A DNA stretch of 16,579 bases from Clostridia bacterium. Its GTDB lineage: Bacteria; Bacillota; Clostridia; Christensenellales; Aristaeellaceae. Location: positions 1-16,579 of the forward strand of contig JAFUWR010000346.1 in assembly GCA_017471125.1 (NCBI GenBank), read 5' to 3'. The notes beneath the pieces are model-generated. The model did not search any database. It was not told the DNA's origin and saw nothing but the letters and a program-made list of their open reading frames with translations. This document shows positions 8,197-14,429 of the stretch, piece after piece; position 1 is the stretch's first letter, and each line of letters opens with the position of its first letter. The position numbers and the translations under genes are program-made.

Positions 8197-9300
8197 ATGG
8201 GACAGTATTATTTCAGCACCCAGCAGCTCACCGTCGGCTATGACGGCAAGCCGCTGATCAAAGACATCCAGATCGACATCGAGCAGGGCGAGATCGTCAC
8301 GCTGATCGGGCCGAACGGCTCGGGGAAATCCACTATACTCAAGAGCATCACCCGGCAGTTGAAGCTGATCGCGGGCAGCGTGTACATCGGCGGGGAGGAG
8401 CTGCGGCGGCTGTCCTACAAGACGCTGTCCACCAAGCTGGCCGTGGTCTTGACCGAGCGCATGAAGCCGGAGCTGATGACCTGCCGGGACATCGTCGCCA
8501 CCGGGCGCTACCCGTACACCGGGCGGCTGGGCGTGCTGTCCGCCGAGGACGAGCGGCAGGTGGACGAGGCCATGCGGGCCGTGCACGCGCTGGACCTGTC
8601 CGGGCGGGACTTCAACGCCATCTCCGACGGCCAGCGCCAGCGGGTGCTGCTGGCCCGGGCCATCTGCCAGGATCCGGAGATCATCATACTGGACGAGCCG
8701 ACCTCGTTTTTGGACATACGGCACAAGCTGCAATTGCTGAGCATACTGCGCGGCATGGCGAAGCAGAAGGGCATCACGGTCATCATGTCGCTGCACGAGA
8801 TCGACCTGGCCCAGAAGATCTCCGACAAGATCGTGTGCGTCAAGGGGGACCACATCTCCCGCTTCGGCGCGCCCGAGGCCGTGTTCGACGCCGAGACCAT
8901 CACCGCGCTGTACGAGCTGGACCAGGGGAGCTACGACCCCGTGTTCGGCTCCATCGAGCTGCCGAGGCCCGAGGGCGCGCCCGACACCTTCGTCATCTGC
9001 GGCGCGGGCAGCGGCATCCCCGTGTTCAGAAGGCTCCAGAAGGCCGGGACGCCCTTCATCGCCGGCATACTCTATGAGAACGACATCGACTGCCAGCTCG
9101 CGCGGCAGCTCGCCGCCGAGGTCGTCGCCGAAAAGCCCTTCGCGCCTGTCTCCGAGGCGACGCTGCAAAGAGCGCTGCGGCTCATGGAGGGGTGCGGGAC
9201 CATCCTCGACGCCGGGGTGCCGGAGGCCGCCATGGGGACGGCCGTCGGGAGGCTGGTGGAGAGCGCGAAGGGTATGAAGGGATATAAAGCTTTGTACTGA
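8197..9300 (+). CDS. FecE-type ABC transporter ATPase with extra C-terminal domain
   Basis: 367 residues; usual FecE/FepC ATPases are about 255-270. Walker A GPNGSGKST is at 38-46, the signature at 142-149 reads ISDGQRQR (usual LSGGQ has G where D stands here), Walker B with its Glu is IIILDE at 162-167, and the switch His is H200 (SLHEIDLAQ). The ATPase is therefore complete. Residues about 258-367 are an added domain starting DTFVICGAGSGIPVFRRLQ, with glycine-rich nucleotide-fold character; its role is unknown. Start ATG 8197 has GGGAGGTGA overlapping the stop of the permease gene, with a 4-bp gap, so the two are translationally coupled and should form one transporter. Confidence 0.93.
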   Translation: MGQYYFSTQQLTVGYDGKPLIKDIQIDIEQGEIVTLIGPNGSGKSTILKSITRQLKLIAGSVYIGGEELRRLSYKTLSTKLAVVLTERMKPELMTCRDIVATGRYPYTGRLGVLSAEDERQVDEAMRAVHALDLSGRDFNAISDGQRQRVLLARAICQDPEIIILDEPTSFLDIRHKLQLLSILRGMAKQKGITVIMSLHEIDLAQKISDKIVCVKGDHISRFGAPEAVFDAETITALYELDQGSYDPVFGSIELPRPEGAPDTFVICGAGSGIPVFRRLQKAGTPFIAGILYENDIDCQLARQLAAEVVAEKPFAPVSEATLQRALRLMEGCGTILDAGVPEAAMGTAVGRLVESAKGMKGYKALY

Positions 9301-9338
9301 TTTTCCATTCCTCTTGACCCCCGTATGAGGTGAACGCC

Positions 9339-11111
9339 ATGAAGCAACTGCAATTCACATTTACCAACGACGACGCGCTGCGGGCGGAGCTGCGGACGCT
9401 GCGCCAATGGGCGCAGAGCCGGCTGTACTCGACGATACTGATCCAGATCTACACGGAGGTGCTGGACGAGGCGCGGGTGGGGCACGTCTGCGAGGAGATC
9501 GGCACGATGCTGCCGGAGGCGCTGATCGTGGGCTGCTCCTCCAACGGCAACATCGTGAAGGGGGACTTCTCCGGCGACACCATCGCGCTGATCTGCACCA
9601 TGTTCGAGTACCCCACCACCAAGGTGGAGGTGCTGCAGTACAGCCTCCTGCCCGAGCAGCAGGCGGAGGTGTGCGCGGCGCTGTGCCGGGAGGTGGCGGA
9701 CCGGGGCTGGGTGAAGGGCGTGGAGCTGCTGGTCACCATCCGCGGCATGTCCATGACCGGGCTGTGCGAGGGGCTGTCGAAGCTGCCCGCGGGCATACAG
9801 GTGTTCGGCGGCGGCGCGTTCAGCGCGGACCTGGACAGCCACGACGCCTTCGTGTTCACCAAGGACGGCGGCTTCGCCCACAAGGGCGTGGTGTTCGTGC
9901 TGTACGGCGGGGACGAGTTCCACCTGGACACCAGCTTCGTCACCGGCTGGAGGCCGCTGGGCAGCTACCTGGACGTGACCGCCACGGACGGGTATATCCT
10001 GAAGGAGCTGAACCACCGGCCCGCCTACGAGATCTACTACAAGTACCTGCACATCCGAAACGACGAGCACTTCTTCTACAATACGCTGGAGTTCCCGTTT
10101 TTGTACCGCTACAACGGCATCGACATCATGCGCGCGCCCATATCGTCCAACCCGGATGGCTCGCTGACGATGACCTCCGACATGAGCGAGCACGACAAGG
10201 CCCGCATTGCCTACGGCGACCCGTGGACCATCCTCGAGAGCGCCTGGCAGAAGGGCAACGCCATGCTGCCCTTCGCGCCGGAGTGCGTGTCGGTGTTCTC
10301 CTGCGCGGCGCGGCGCACCTTCTGGGGCAACGACGAGGTGGGCAAGGAGACCGAGCCCTACCAGATCGTCGCGCCCACGTCGGGATTCTACACCTCGGGC
10401 GAGTTTTTGCGCACGGGCGAGTACGTCAACCAGCACAACGTCACCCAGGTCATCGCCATCATGCGCGAGGGGGAGCCGAGGCCGCACCCCGAGAAGCACA
10501 TCGCCATGGCCGAGCGCACCTTCGAGGGCAAGGTGTCCATGATCAACCGCATGGCCACGTTCATCAAGGCCACCACCGAGGAGCTGGAGGAGGCCAACCG
10601 CAAGCTCAGCGAGATCGCCGTCACTGACGCGCTGACCGGGCTGGGCAACAAGACCGCCTACATGGAGCGCATGCGGCAGCTGGATAACGCCATCGCCGCG
10701 GGGGTCGGGGACTTCTGCGTGGCCGTGTTCGACATCAACGGCTTGAAGCAGATCAACGACACCTACGGGCACGAGTGCGGCGACATCGCCATCACCGATG
10801 CCGCGGGCGCGCTCAAGGCCGCGTTCGGGCGGGAGAACCTGTACCGCATCGGCGGCGACGAGTACATCGCCATCCTCGAGGGGGCGACGGACGCCGATAT
10901 GACCGCCCGGTTCGACGCCCTGAGCGCCGCGCTGGACGAGTTCAACCGGACGCCCAATCCCTATAAGACGCCGCTCGCCATCTCACGCGGGTGGACCGCC
11001 TTCGACCCCGGACGCGACGCCGCCTACCGCGATGTGTTCCGCCGCGCCGACGACGCCATGTACCAGGATAAGGCGGCGTATTATAGGACGCATGACCGGA
11101 GGAGGGGGTAG
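9339..11111 (+). CDS. FIST sensor-diguanylate cyclase (FIST-GGDEF) protein
   Basis: 590 residues from ATG 9339, chosen because GAGGTGA at 9327-9333 sits right before it; the GTG at 9330 lies inside that site. A FIST N-terminal domain (about 15-195, with ALIVGCSSNGNI) and FIST_C (about 203-360, GWRPLGSYLDVTATDGYILK) are followed by a charged helical linker and a GGDEF domain (about 424-585). DALTGLGN, FDINGLKQINDTYGHECGD and the active-site GGDEY at 505-509 are present, so it probably makes cyclic di-GMP. The usual RxxD inhibitory site before GGDEF is not seen. FIST domains are predicted small-molecule sensors. No membrane segment is visible, so it is likely cytoplasmic. It follows the ATPase gene by 38 bp without a terminator, which suggests it reports on the solute imported (inference). 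Confidence 0.92.
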   Translation: MKQLQFTFTNDDALRAELRTLRQWAQSRLYSTILIQIYTEVLDEARVGHVCEEIGTMLPEALIVGCSSNGNIVKGDFSGDTIALICTMFEYPTTKVEVLQYSLLPEQQAEVCAALCREVADRGWVKGVELLVTIRGMSMTGLCEGLSKLPAGIQVFGGGAFSADLDSHDAFVFTKDGGFAHKGVVFVLYGGDEFHLDTSFVTGWRPLGSYLDVTATDGYILKELNHRPAYEIYYKYLHIRNDEHFFYNTLEFPFLYRYNGIDIMRAPISSNPDGSLTMTSDMSEHDKARIAYGDPWTILESAWQKGNAMLPFAPECVSVFSCAARRTFWGNDEVGKETEPYQIVAPTSGFYTSGEFLRTGEYVNQHNVTQVIAIMREGEPRPHPEKHIAMAERTFEGKVSMINRMATFIKATTEELEEANRKLSEIAVTDALTGLGNKTAYMERMRQLDNAIAAGVGDFCVAVFDINGLKQINDTYGHECGDIAITDAAGALKAAFGRENLYRIGGDEYIAILEGATDADMTARFDALSAALDEFNRTPNPYKTPLAISRGWTAFDPGRDAAYRDVFRRADDAMYQDKAAYYRTHDRRRG

Positions 11112-11271
11112 GATATATCTTCCTGAATATAAAACTGCGCCGTTTGTGGCCGATTACGTCGAGCCGCCGCGCCCGCCGCGGCGCATGCCTAGAAGCGCCG
11201 CCGAGCTGGAAAACTTCATACGGGAAATCACCGTTGAGGTCATGAAAGAAAACGACCTGCTTCAAAACTGA
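11092..11271 (+). CDS. Small hypothetical protein, 59 residues
   Basis: The ATG at 11092 overlaps the last 20 bases of the FIST-GGDEF gene in another frame, with a weak AGGA upstream. The product is short: a proline- and arginine-rich middle (VEPPRPPRRMP) then a charged helix AELENFIREITVEVMKENDL. The frame is also open upstream inside the GGDEF gene, so chance cannot be excluded. Its last codons form the left arm of the terminator at 11251. I recognise no family. Confidence 0.4.
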   Translation: MTGGGGRIYLPEYKTAPFVADYVEPPRPPRRMPRSAAELENFIREITVEVMKENDLLQN

Positions 11272-11303
11272 AGGATGTTTGTGAAACAGGTCGTTATTTT
11301 ATT
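11251..11303 (+). terminator. Terminator of the FecCD operon
   Basis: AACGACCTG (11251-11259) pairs with CAGGTCGTT (11287-11295), extended inward by TTCA/TGAA after one mismatch, and is followed by ATTTTATT. The left arm is inside the 3' end of the 59-codon ORF. It isolates the operon from the toxin promoter that begins at 11302. Confidence 0.65.
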
Positions 11304-11330
11304 GACAGGATCGATCAAGGATAGTACAAT
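11302..11330 (+). promoter_or_regulatory. Promoter of the small toxin mRNA
   Basis: TTGACA (11302-11307), 17-bp spacer, TACAAT (11325-11330). The start is predicted near 11337, giving a leader of about 56 nt ahead of the toxin ATG. Confidence 0.8.
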
Positions 11331-11358
11331 GATCTCGCTGGACAATGGCCCGGAAGCG

Positions 11359-11385
11359 CTCCCGCTGAATACATAAGGCGGGAGG
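11359..11385 (+). promoter_or_regulatory. Hairpin burying the toxin ribosome site
   Basis: CTCCCGC (11359-11365) pairs perfectly with GCGGGAG (11378-11384) around a 12-nt loop. The right arm contains most of the ribosome site GGAGGTGAT (11381-11389), which matches the 16S tail fully. The 7-bp GC-rich stem would hold back translation, as described for bsrG and txpA type I toxin mRNAs of Bacillus subtilis. Confidence 0.65.
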
Positions 11386-11392
11386 TGATGGT

Positions 11393-11470
11393 ATGTCAAA
11401 CTATGAGTTGTTCATGGCGTTGATCGCTGTCACAAGTCTCGTAATAGCTATCATTAGTCTGATACGATGA
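11393..11470 (+). CDS. Putative holin-like type I toxin peptide, 25 residues
   Basis: Starts MSNYELFMALIA and continues as one hydrophobic membrane helix ending SLIR. Polar N terminus, single helix, basic last residue and the MSxxExxM-like start match the BsrE/TxpA/BsrG and holin-like toxin family of Bacillus and relatives, which damage or perturb the membrane when overproduced. A perfect ribosome site GGAGGTGAT lies upstream but is buried in a hairpin. It has its own promoter (11302) and terminator (11572-11606), giving an mRNA of about 270 nt, close to bsrG mRNA in size. A convergent antisense promoter at 11560-11588 completes the picture. The peptide is shorter than most known members, and identity rests on pattern and context. 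Confidence 0.7.
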   Translation: MSNYELFMALIAVTSLVIAIISLIR

Positions 11471-11471
11471 T

Positions 11472-11553
11472 GAAAAAGGCTCCCGGGTAGCGGCAACTAC
11501 TCGGGAGCGACTTTGCCCTGGCAACACCACGGCGGGGGCGTTTCCCCGGTTCC
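11472..11553 (-). ncRNA. Predicted antisense RNA antitoxin
   Basis: From the minus-strand promoter at 11560-11588 a transcript would start near 11553 and stop at the hairpin 11479-11508 with its T-run at 11477-11473, giving about 80 nt. It is fully complementary to the 3' untranslated part of the toxin mRNA and ends two bases short of the toxin stop codon. This 3'-overlapping layout is that of TxpA/RatA and BsrG/SR4, although those antitoxins are longer. Confidence 0.6.
11473..11508 (-). terminator. Terminator of the antisense RNA
   Basis: A 12-bp stem between GCTCCCGGGTAG (11479-11490) and CTACTCGGGAGC (11497-11508), with one G.U pair and a 6-base loop, is followed on the minus strand by CC and then TTTTT (11477-11473). 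On the plus strand no proper T-run follows, so it works mainly leftwards. Confidence 0.8.
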
Positions 11554-11559
11554 AACACC

Positions 11560-11588
11560 ATTGTACAGCATCGGCGGCGGCGTGTCAA
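11560..11588 (-). promoter_or_regulatory. Promoter of the antisense RNA
   Basis: Minus strand: TTGACA (11588-11583), 17-bp spacer, TACAAT (11565-11560). Hexamers and spacer length are identical to the toxin promoter. Its -35 lies in the loop of the toxin mRNA terminator. Confidence 0.75.
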
Positions 11589-11606
11589 GCGCTGCCGCCG
11601 GTTTTT
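11572..11606 (+). terminator. Terminator of the toxin mRNA
   Basis: CGGCGGCGGC (11572-11581) pairs with GCTGCCGCCG (11591-11600), one G.U pair, extended by G11582-C11590, and is followed by GTTTTTG. It would end the toxin mRNA at about 270 nt. Confidence 0.75.
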
Positions 11607-11610
11607 GTAT

Positions 11611-11639
11611 AAAAAAACCCGAAGCCATACAGCTTCGGG
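11611..11639 (-). terminator. Original terminator of the split tRNA-Pro gene
   Basis: CCCGAAGC/GCTTCGGG (11618-11625 with 11632-11639), loop of six, then seven T on the minus strand (11617-11611). It lies four bases beyond the displaced tRNA 3' fragment, exactly where the terminator of the tRNA gene is expected before the element inserted. Confidence 0.85.
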
Positions 11640-11643
11640 AAAA

Positions 11644-11686
11644 GTCTGGGTGGAGAGATTTGAACTCTCGGCCTCTTGAACCCCAT
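11644..11686 (-). repeat. Left att repeat: displaced 3' part of the host tRNA-Pro
   Basis: Identical over 43 bp to 15643-15685. On the minus strand it holds the anticodon loop from its first base, the T arm and the 3' acceptor strand, followed by CTTTT where the intact gene has CCA. It is a fragment, not a working tRNA. Because it leads into the T7 terminator at 11611, it is the original host 3' end. Confidence 0.9.
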
Positions 11687-11792
11687 GCTACGGCCCATGA
11701 TTGAATAATATGCAGGTTTGAGGCTGAAATCTCACATAATGCAGTGAATATGTGCAACTACACTTGTATAAAATCTCAGCTTCGGAAGGACC

Positions 11793-11813
11793 TGACCACA
11801 TTTTGACCACATG
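11793..11813 (+). promoter_or_regulatory. Probable integrase arm-type sites, left end
   Basis: TGACCACATT (11793) and TGACCACATG (11804) repeat with an 11-bp period, 106 bp inside the left core repeat. The same decamer occurs three times in the same orientation near the right end. Two binding-site clusters on each side of the core are typical for integrases with an N-terminal arm-binding domain. Confidence 0.65.
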
Positions 11814-11842
11814 GCCTCGAAAAAGAGCCCTCGTACACTTCC

Positions 11843-11871
11843 AGTATAGCCCATCATCCACCCATTGTCAA
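11843..11871 (-). promoter_or_regulatory. Outward-facing promoter near the left end of the element
   Basis: Minus strand: TTGACA (11871-11866), 17-bp spacer, TATACT (11848-11843), with start near 11836. No gene with a ribosome site follows. Transcription would cross the arm sites, the tRNA fragment and its terminator toward the antisense RNA region, or, in the excised circle, would cross the att core into the right end. Confidence 0.6.
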
Positions 11872-11920
11872 GGAGCCCATTCTCAGGCTTAATAAGCCTT
11901 AATAACAGTTTTTCCAGACC

Positions 11921-13111
11921 TCAGCTTCCACTTCCTAACCACCCATCCAAGAAGCCAACAAGGGCCTTCCCAGCTCTCTCATTGCTTTCCTCGGTGAAGT
12001 GCGTGTACAGGTCCATCGTCATCTTGATCGAAGAATGGCCCAAGTAGTACTGGGCGTCCTTCGGAGCCATGCCAGCATTGAACAGGCCGGTGGTAAAGGT
12101 GTGCCTCAGATCATGCGGCCTGATCCTGAACCAGTACCTGTGCTCGTCGCGGAGCTCCTGCTCCTCTGGAGGCAGCAGATCCCAGCGGATGCCCCGCTGA
12201 TCAGTCGGCTCGTCGTTGAGGATTCGCTCCAGCATGTCGCAGAAAGTCTCCCATCCTCTGTCAAAAGCCCTCGGAGTGAGCTGCTTGCCCTTTGCAGACC
12301 TTGCGACCAGTCCGATCCTCTCGGACTCTGGAGTCTCGCTCAGCGCATCGTAGAGCTGATTGCAGATCGGGATCTTCCGGAGCCCGGCTGCCGTCTTCGC
12401 CCTCTGCTCAATATGGGAGCTGTTGCCCTTCAACACAGCAACCTCCCTGACAGTGAGGAGTCTGGTGTCCAAGTCTATGCTGTCCCAGTGGAGCCCCATG
12501 AGCTCGCCCCTGCGGAGCCCACACAGCAGCATCAGCATTGCCCATAGTCCAGCTCGATGCACCCTCCAGTTCTGCAAGATGAGATCCACTTCCCACCTGT
12601 CAAGGGCCCTGTGAGAGCCTTGCGTCCCCTGCGGGATCATGAGATCCTCGGCTGGATTGTCGGAGATCAGCTTGTTACGCCTCGCCTTCTCGAAGACTCG
12701 CTTCATGGTGAAGTAGTACTTCCTAATGGTGGAGACTGACATGCCCTTGACCTCGTTCAAGGCGTTCTGGAGATCGGCCTCCCTGACCTCTGAGATGTAC
12801 ATGTCGCCTATGGCCCTTGAGAGCCTGTCATATGGCACATCGTCGTTCCGCAGGTAAGCCTCATTCACATTCTGGCGGTAGAGCTTCTTGAAAAGCTCCA
12901 CCCACTCCCTGACCGTCACATCCTCGTCAGCCAGCCCCTGATTCTTGCGTTGGAGGTATTCCTTCTTCTTGGCGTTCGTCTCGGTCTTGTTCTTGCCATA
13001 GAAGTACATGCGCTTGACAGAACCATCGGCGTTCCTGCCGACTGTCAGCGTGACCTGCACTCTGCCATCTGACCTGCCCTTCTTCTTCGCCTTTTTCTGC
13101 TTCTCGCTCAT
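11921..13111 (-). CDS. int: Tyrosine recombinase (integrase) of the element
   Basis: 396 residues. A basic N terminus with a beta-rich part (about 15-55) fits an arm-DNA-binding domain, followed by a helical core-binding domain (about 65-160) and the catalytic domain (about 165-385). Catalytic set seen: R200 (CGLRRGEL), K239 (QRAKTAAGLRKIPI), H333 and R336 (RPHDLRH), H359 (YLGHSS) and the nucleophile Y369 (MDLYTHF). All are present, so the enzyme should be active in integration and excision at tRNA-Pro. ATG 13111 has a ribosome site TGAGGT that includes the stop codon of the upstream zinc-ribbon gene (8-bp gap), so the two are coupled. Its 3' end points at the left att repeat. Confidence 0.96.
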   Translation of the reverse strand: MSEKQKKAKKKGRSDGRVQVTLTVGRNADGSVKRMYFYGKNKTETNAKKKEYLQRKNQGLADEDVTVREWVELFKKLYRQNVNEAYLRNDDVPYDRLSRAIGDMYISEVREADLQNALNEVKGMSVSTIRKYYFTMKRVFEKARRNKLISDNPAEDLMIPQGTQGSHRALDRWEVDLILQNWRVHRAGLWAMLMLLCGLRRGELMGLHWDSIDLDTRLLTVREVAVLKGNSSHIEQRAKTAAGLRKIPICNQLYDALSETPESERIGLVARSAKGKQLTPRAFDRGWETFCDMLERILNDEPTDQRGIRWDLLPPEEQELRDEHRYWFRIRPHDLRHTFTTGLFNAGMAPKDAQYYLGHSSIKMTMDLYTHFTEESNERAGKALVGFLDGWLGSGS

Positions 13112-13119
13112 GGTGTACC

Positions 13120-13749
13120 TCAGAAGTCGAACTCGAAAATGCCTTCAACTCGCTTGCCGGATGCTGTTGCAGTATCGACCACATACTTGCCCAGCATGTG
13201 CTCGCCGTTCTGACCGATGACTTGCCTTGCAGTTTCAGACTGAAGACTCGGTATCGAAGTTGACACGGTGAGCTCGTAATGCCCACTGAGAGGATCGCCC
13301 TTGTTTGTGAACCCTGAGCTCGTCGCCTTCCCGGCGCTGACTATCGCCTTGTCCTGAGCCATGAACCCTTCCTGAGTCAAAGTCAGCATGAACTCAGTTT
13401 CGTCCGGCATGTTGGTCTGGATTTCAAAGAAGACAACTCCTGACTCTGCTCTGGAAGCGACCTCAAGAGCGACCTCGAAGTCCTTGCCCTCTGGCTGCTT
13501 GCCGCTTCCTGATCCTGCTGCGAGAATGATTACAAAAGCAAGCAACAGCAAGCTCCAGACAGGAAACTTCCACACCTTCTTGCGAAGAAAAGCGAATGGT
13601 GTGCGCTTTCTGTCTACTGATTTCGCTTGTTTGTAGCTGTTTTCAGATGCTTGTCGCCTTCTGTACTGATTCCCACATGAAGGGCATTTGAAAGAATCCA
13701 GCTTCAGAAGATTCACCGGGATTTCCTGCCCGCACTTCCTGCACTTCAT
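13120..13749 (-). CDS. Zinc-ribbon, single-helix membrane protein of unknown role
   Basis: 209 residues from ATG 13749, preferred over the upstream start at 13788 because GGAGGA lies six bases before it and because the longer start would overlap the operator. A zinc ribbon (C3-x2-C6 and C22-x2-C25) is followed by a basic stretch, a membrane helix (about 58-77, ending in LLLLAFVIILAAGSG) and an outer domain of about 130 residues (features GVVFFEIQTNMPDETEF, SGFTNKGDPLSGHYELTV and GENGxxxLGKYV-like ending at HMLGKYV). I have an impression of similar zinc-ribbon membrane proteins in Firmicutes but cannot name a family. Co-transcribed with and directly upstream of the integrase gene. A surface or sensing role is possible; nothing shows an enzyme. 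Confidence 0.8.
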   Translation of the reverse strand: MKCRKCGQEIPVNLLKLDSFKCPSCGNQYRRRQASENSYKQAKSVDRKRTPFAFLRKKVWKFPVWSLLLLAFVIILAAGSGSGKQPEGKDFEVALEVASRAESGVVFFEIQTNMPDETEFMLTLTQEGFMAQDKAIVSAGKATSSGFTNKGDPLSGHYELTVSTSIPSLQSETARQVIGQNGEHMLGKYVVDTATASGKRVEGIFEFDF

Positions 13750-13773
13750 AGCATATCCTCCATCATCTGTAAG

Positions 13774-13823
13774 CATTTGCAAACACATTCCTTCATATTA
13801 AAGTATCTGTTTGCAAATGTCCC
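13774..13823 (-). promoter_or_regulatory. Promoter of the zinc-ribbon/integrase operon with twin TTTGCAAA operators
   Basis: CATTTGCAAACA (13774-13785) and TGTTTGCAAATG (13808-13819) form a perfect 12-bp inverted repeat; each contains the palindrome TTTGCAAA, 34 bp apart centre to centre. A possible minus-strand promoter GGGACA (13823-13818), 17-bp spacer, TAATAT (13800-13795) places one operator inside the spacer and the other just after the start site. This is a repressor-like layout. No matching repressor is recognised in the element. Confidence 0.6.
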
Positions 13824-13826
13824 CGT

Positions 13827-13865
13827 TATTCGTATTCGATATTCGTATTCGTATTCGATATTCGT
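13827..13865. repeat. TATTCG direct-repeat cluster
   Basis: Six close copies of ATTCG, mostly as TATTCG or ATATTCG, fill this AT-rich stretch of the divergent control region. They could be binding sites or simple-sequence expansion; no origin protein is present to support an iteron role. Confidence 0.6.
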
Positions 13866-13871
13866 TTATAT

Positions 13872-13897
13872 GCGGTGTACTCTGAAGAGCACACCGC
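13872..13897. other. Perfect stem in the divergent control region
   Basis: GCGGTGT (13872-13878) pairs with ACACCGC (13891-13897), and inner CTCT pairs with AGAG after one mismatch. No T-run follows, so it is not a plain terminator. It may be a leader structure of the rightward operon or a protein site. Confidence 0.5.
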
Positions 13898-13953
13898 TCA
13901 TCTTCGGTTCTTGTATTCTGATAGATCAATGATTCTAAGATGATGATCGCTGC

Positions 13954-14151
13954 GTGTTCCTCGCCATGTTCGACATCCAGATGCAGGTCTGGGAGGACAT
14001 GAAGAAGGTCGAAAACAACACCATCTGGGTCGCCACCACCCAGTACACCAAGGAGCAGGAGCGGAGCATGTGCGAGATCGTCAAGGTCTTCACCGGAAGC
14101 TATCCCGTCTATGGCTCTGGCGACCTGAAGCAGGAGTACTACCCGGACTGA
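13954..14151 (+). CDS. Small hypothetical protein, first gene of the element's rightward operon
   Basis: Up to 65 residues from GTG 13954. Other in-frame starts are ATG 13966, 13981 and 13999; none has a well-placed ribosome site, so the true start, or whether the 5' end is missing, is open. The body KVENNTIWVATTQYTKEQERS and the acidic end are unlike any family I know. The frame ends GACTGA, directly followed by AAGGAG for the next gene, as in the genes downstream. Confidence 0.5.
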   Translation: MFLAMFDIQMQVWEDMKKVENNTIWVATTQYTKEQERSMCEIVKVFTGSYPVYGSGDLKQEYYPD

Positions 14152-14165
14152 AAGGAGAGATCAGA

Positions 14166-14414
14166 ATGACCCTGCATCCAGAATTTGTAAGGCTCATCGA
14201 GGGGTGCAGAACCTCAAAGCAGGTGTATGACCTGCTTGACATCAACTGCATCAAGGTAGTCAGAAATGACAGCGAGGAAGTTGGCTGCTTCTCCATCTGG
14301 CTGGATGACACCACCCGGATCTACAAGCCGCACAAGTCCAAGACCATGAAGGTTCAGAACCATAGCAAAGTTGAGATGAAGTACTCCGGAATCCCGGTCT
14401 ACTTTGGAAGCTGA
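14166..14414 (+). CDS. Small hypothetical protein, 82 residues
   Basis: ATG 14166 has AAAGGAG directly after the stop of the preceding gene, which decides the start against longer upstream readings. The product begins MTLHPEFVRLIEGCRTSKQV with a helical N-terminal half and a basic middle (YKPHKSKTMK). No motif is recognised. Confidence 0.75.
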   Translation: MTLHPEFVRLIEGCRTSKQVYDLLDINCIKVVRNDSEEVGCFSIWLDDTTRIYKPHKSKTMKVQNHSKVEMKYSGIPVYFGS

Positions 14415-14429
14415 AAGGAGAGATCAGAA

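Noticed and set aside
9072..10772. 566-codon open frame on the minus strand opposite the ATPase and FIST-GGDEF genes
   Set aside because: It spans two well-supported genes, lacks a ribosome site and shows no family motif; it is a codon-bias shadow.
11497..11757. 86-codon frame on the minus strand across the tRNA fragment
   Set aside because: It reads through a tRNA fragment and a terminator and lacks a ribosome site. The peptide GSRGREFKSLHP is a known false product of tRNA sequence.
11887..11902. AGGCTTAATAAGCCT palindrome as the integrase terminator
   Set aside because: The stem is only six pairs with a three-base loop and has no T-run in the integrase direction.
13827..13865. TATTCG copies as a CRISPR array
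   Set aside because: Units are 6-7 bp with no spacers of CRISPR length and no cas genes nearby.
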